Source: Muribaculaceae bacterium
Lineage (GTDB): Bacteria > Bacteroidota > Bacteroidia > Bacteroidales > Muribaculaceae
Assembly: GCA_022511505.1 (NCBI GenBank)
Contig: JAFLTK010000004.1
Location: forward strand, 1 to 8,587
Length of the DNA: 8,587 nucleotides
Direction of reading: 5' to 3'
Below, piece by piece: positions 7,281-8,587 of this stretch (its first letter is position 1; every line of letters begins with the position of its first letter). The notes under the pieces are model-generated. The model was not told the DNA's origin. It did no database searches and saw only the letters and a list, made by a program, of their open reading frames with translations. The position numbers and the translations under genes were made by a program.

Positions 7281-7326
7281 AACAACAAAAAACCGGCGCT
7301 GAAAAAAGCGTCGGTTTTTTGTTGTT
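7281..7326. terminator. Bidirectional rho-independent terminator between rlmD and malQ
   Basis: The arm at 7281-7300 pairs with 7307-7326 over 20 positions with a single G-U/G-T exception, around the six-base loop GAAAAA. The inner GC-rich stem (CCGGCGCT / AGCGTCGG) is bordered by six A on the left and six T on the right, so a U-run is produced on either strand. It begins 13 bases after the rlmD stop and lies 14 bases from the malQ stop, and would terminate both convergent transcripts. Confidence 0.93.
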
Positions 7327-7340
7327 TTAAGGCCGTGAGT

Positions 7341-8587
7341 TTAGCGGTTGTGGTCCTTGATTTTGTTCTCGAGATAGTCGTTAAACGTAGTGGCGTTGAG
7401 CAACTGCTCGAGAGTAAGGTGCATGCGATAACGCCAGTAGTGGCGCGGGTTGGCCGGGATGTTGATAAGTTCATCGCGCGGGTCCTCGCGACGGATTACA
7501 CCGTCGAGCGACAGCCAGTCCTGCAACGGGAGGATGCAGAGCATCGAGGGTGAGTCGAGGTGCTGGTCGATAATCTTGTCGCAAATCCAAGGCTCGGCAT
7601 AGTAGGGAGCCTCGCCGTGCTCGTGGAGCCAGCCGTTATAGAAACGCTGTGTCTTCGCGCGGTCCTCTTCCCACCATTGGCGGATACCGCCCATGTCGTG
7701 GGTCGACGTTGTGCAAACGCTGTAGTAAGGGTAACTCCACGTGTTGCCAAACTCGGTGTTGGGGTCCTTTGGCATACGCTGAATTTCGAGCGAGATAATC
7801 TCGAGTTTCTCCATGACAGCGGGTACACAGTGGGGTATCATACCGAGGTCCTCGGCACAGACGAGCATGGGGGTAGCGTCGATGAGCGGCGGCAATTTCT
7901 CCATCGCCTTGCGATACCAGAAATCGTTGTGACGCTGATAGAAGAAATCGTTGTAGAGGTGGTTGAAACACCAGCGCTCATAGTCGTTCATAGTTTGATA
8001 GAGGGCCGTGCTCTGTGCTGAGATGCGTGGATGGTATTTGCCTTTTTCAACAGGGTCTTCGATGAAGAGCACCTCGTCGTGGAGCATCAGCATTGCGTCA
8101 CAGAGGCGAGCCGTTTTCTCGGTGGGGTCGATTTGGGCGAAATAGTCAATGACTTTGCGCTGGGTGTCAAACTCGGGGCGGAACTGATAACGCCCGTAAC
8201 CTATTGAATCGAGATAATACTCGCGAGCATCGCCGGCATATTCACCGAAGAAACGGCCTAATAATTCGTCGGTTATATAGGGCTTGGTGTGCAAATCGAC
8301 ATCGAGCCAGAAGTCATAGTTATATTTCAGTTCGTCGACAGTAAAGGGGAGCGCGGGGTTGAAGATGCCAAGGAGGCCATGGACGGCACTCATTGGGATT
8401 TGCCAGATTCTGAAAAAGCCGAGCACATGGTCGATGCGGTATGCGTCAAAATATTCGGCCATCTTTTGGAAACGGGATTTCCACCAGGCATATCCGTCGC
8501 GAGCCATCTCCTCCCAGTTGTAGGTGGGGAAACCCCAGTTCTGGCCGAGCACCGAAAAATCATCGGGCGGAGCGCCGGCCTGGCAGT
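7341..8587 (-). CDS. malQ: 4-alpha-glucanotransferase (amylomaltase, DPE2-type), C-terminal part
   Basis: This GH77 enzyme moves alpha-1,4-glucan segments between maltose or maltodextrins and glycogen-like acceptors in the cytoplasm. About 414 residues are visible and the 5' end lies beyond the window: the frame is open to the edge and reads AGAPPDDFSVLGQNWGFPTYNW, a core GH77 segment, so the GTG at 8552 is internal and not a start. All three catalytic acids are present: the nucleophile Asp in RIDHV (codon 8430-8432), the acid/base Glu in AEDLG (7851-7853) and the third Asp in STHDM (7695-7697). The nucleophile and Glu are 193 residues apart, whereas Thermus amylomaltase has about 47. That extra stretch of about 145 residues is the hallmark of the DPE2-type branch found in plants and Bacteroidota, which often carries N-terminal starch-binding modules; that part cannot be seen here. 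The gene ends at the shared terminator. Confidence 0.94.
   Translation of the reverse strand, partial: CQAGAPPDDFSVLGQNWGFPTYNWEEMARDGYAWWKSRFQKMAEYFDAYRIDHVLGFFRIWQIPMSAVHGLLGIFNPALPFTVDELKYNYDFWLDVDLHTKPYITDELLGRFFGEYAGDAREYYLDSIGYGRYQFRPEFDTQRKVIDYFAQIDPTEKTARLCDAMLMLHDEVLFIEDPVEKGKYHPRISAQSTALYQTMNDYERWCFNHLYNDFFYQRHNDFWYRKAMEKLPPLIDATPMLVCAEDLGMIPHCVPAVMEKLEIISLEIQRMPKDPNTEFGNTWSYPYYSVCTTSTHDMGGIRQWWEEDRAKTQRFYNGWLHEHGEAPYYAEPWICDKIIDQHLDSPSMLCILPLQDWLSLDGVIRREDPRDELINIPANPRHYWRYRMHLTLEQLLNATTFNDYLENKIKDHNR

Noticed and set aside
8550..8552. GTG as the start codon of the glucanotransferase
   Set aside because: The frame is open to the window edge and the upstream residues complete a conserved GH77 segment, so this codon is an internal valine.
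1..8587. CRISPR array, tRNA, rRNA, insertion sequence ends or attachment sites
   Set aside because: I saw no regularly spaced repeats, no tRNA-like cloverleaf, no transposase or integrase coding sequence and no direct repeats flanking the mcrBC part within the window.

Overview
The window looks like chromosomal DNA from a Bacteroidota member, probably order Bacteroidales. The support is a TAnnTTTG-type -7 promoter box just upstream of rlmD, A/T-rich leaders in place of strong Shine-Dalgarno sites, and a long-insert (DPE2-type) 4-alpha-glucanotransferase. I cannot fix the genus from sequence alone.

Layout. (1) Positions 1-2760, plus strand: a two-gene McrBC-type (type IV) restriction locus. 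The mcrB-like gene carries an extra domain of about 125 residues, resembling the EVE/PUA-like fold, inserted inside its AAA+ motor between the 'GIFK' segment and Walker B. The mcrC-like nuclease gene overlaps its 3' end. This part is visibly AT-richer than the rest. (2) Positions 2779-5728, minus strand: an apparent operon read as TrmH/SpoU-family RNA 2'-O-methyltransferase, then radA (16-base overlap), then a Fic-domain protein (23-base gap). The fic and mcrC genes converge with only 18 bases between their stop codons. (3) Positions 5729-5854: a divergent intergenic region with a -7 promoter box on each strand and a small inverted repeat. (4) Positions 5855-7267, plus strand: an RlmD/RumA-type 23S rRNA uracil-C5 methyltransferase with an Fe-S cysteine set. 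(5) Positions 7281-7326: a long, nearly perfect hairpin flanked by A and T runs, serving as a bidirectional terminator for two converging genes. (6) Positions 7341-8587, minus strand: the C-terminal part of a 4-alpha-glucanotransferase (MalQ/DPE2 type), running off the right edge.

How the genes work together: McrB and McrC should form one nucleotide-driven restriction complex in which the inserted domain is a candidate reader of modified bases. The methyltransferases, RadA and MalQ are ordinary housekeeping functions (rRNA/tRNA modification, recombination repair, glycan metabolism). The Fic protein is a putative AMP-transferase with its own inhibitory motif and appears to be transcribed with radA. 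The least ordinary element is the McrB domain insertion. I see no tRNA, rRNA, CRISPR array, insertion sequence or attachment site.
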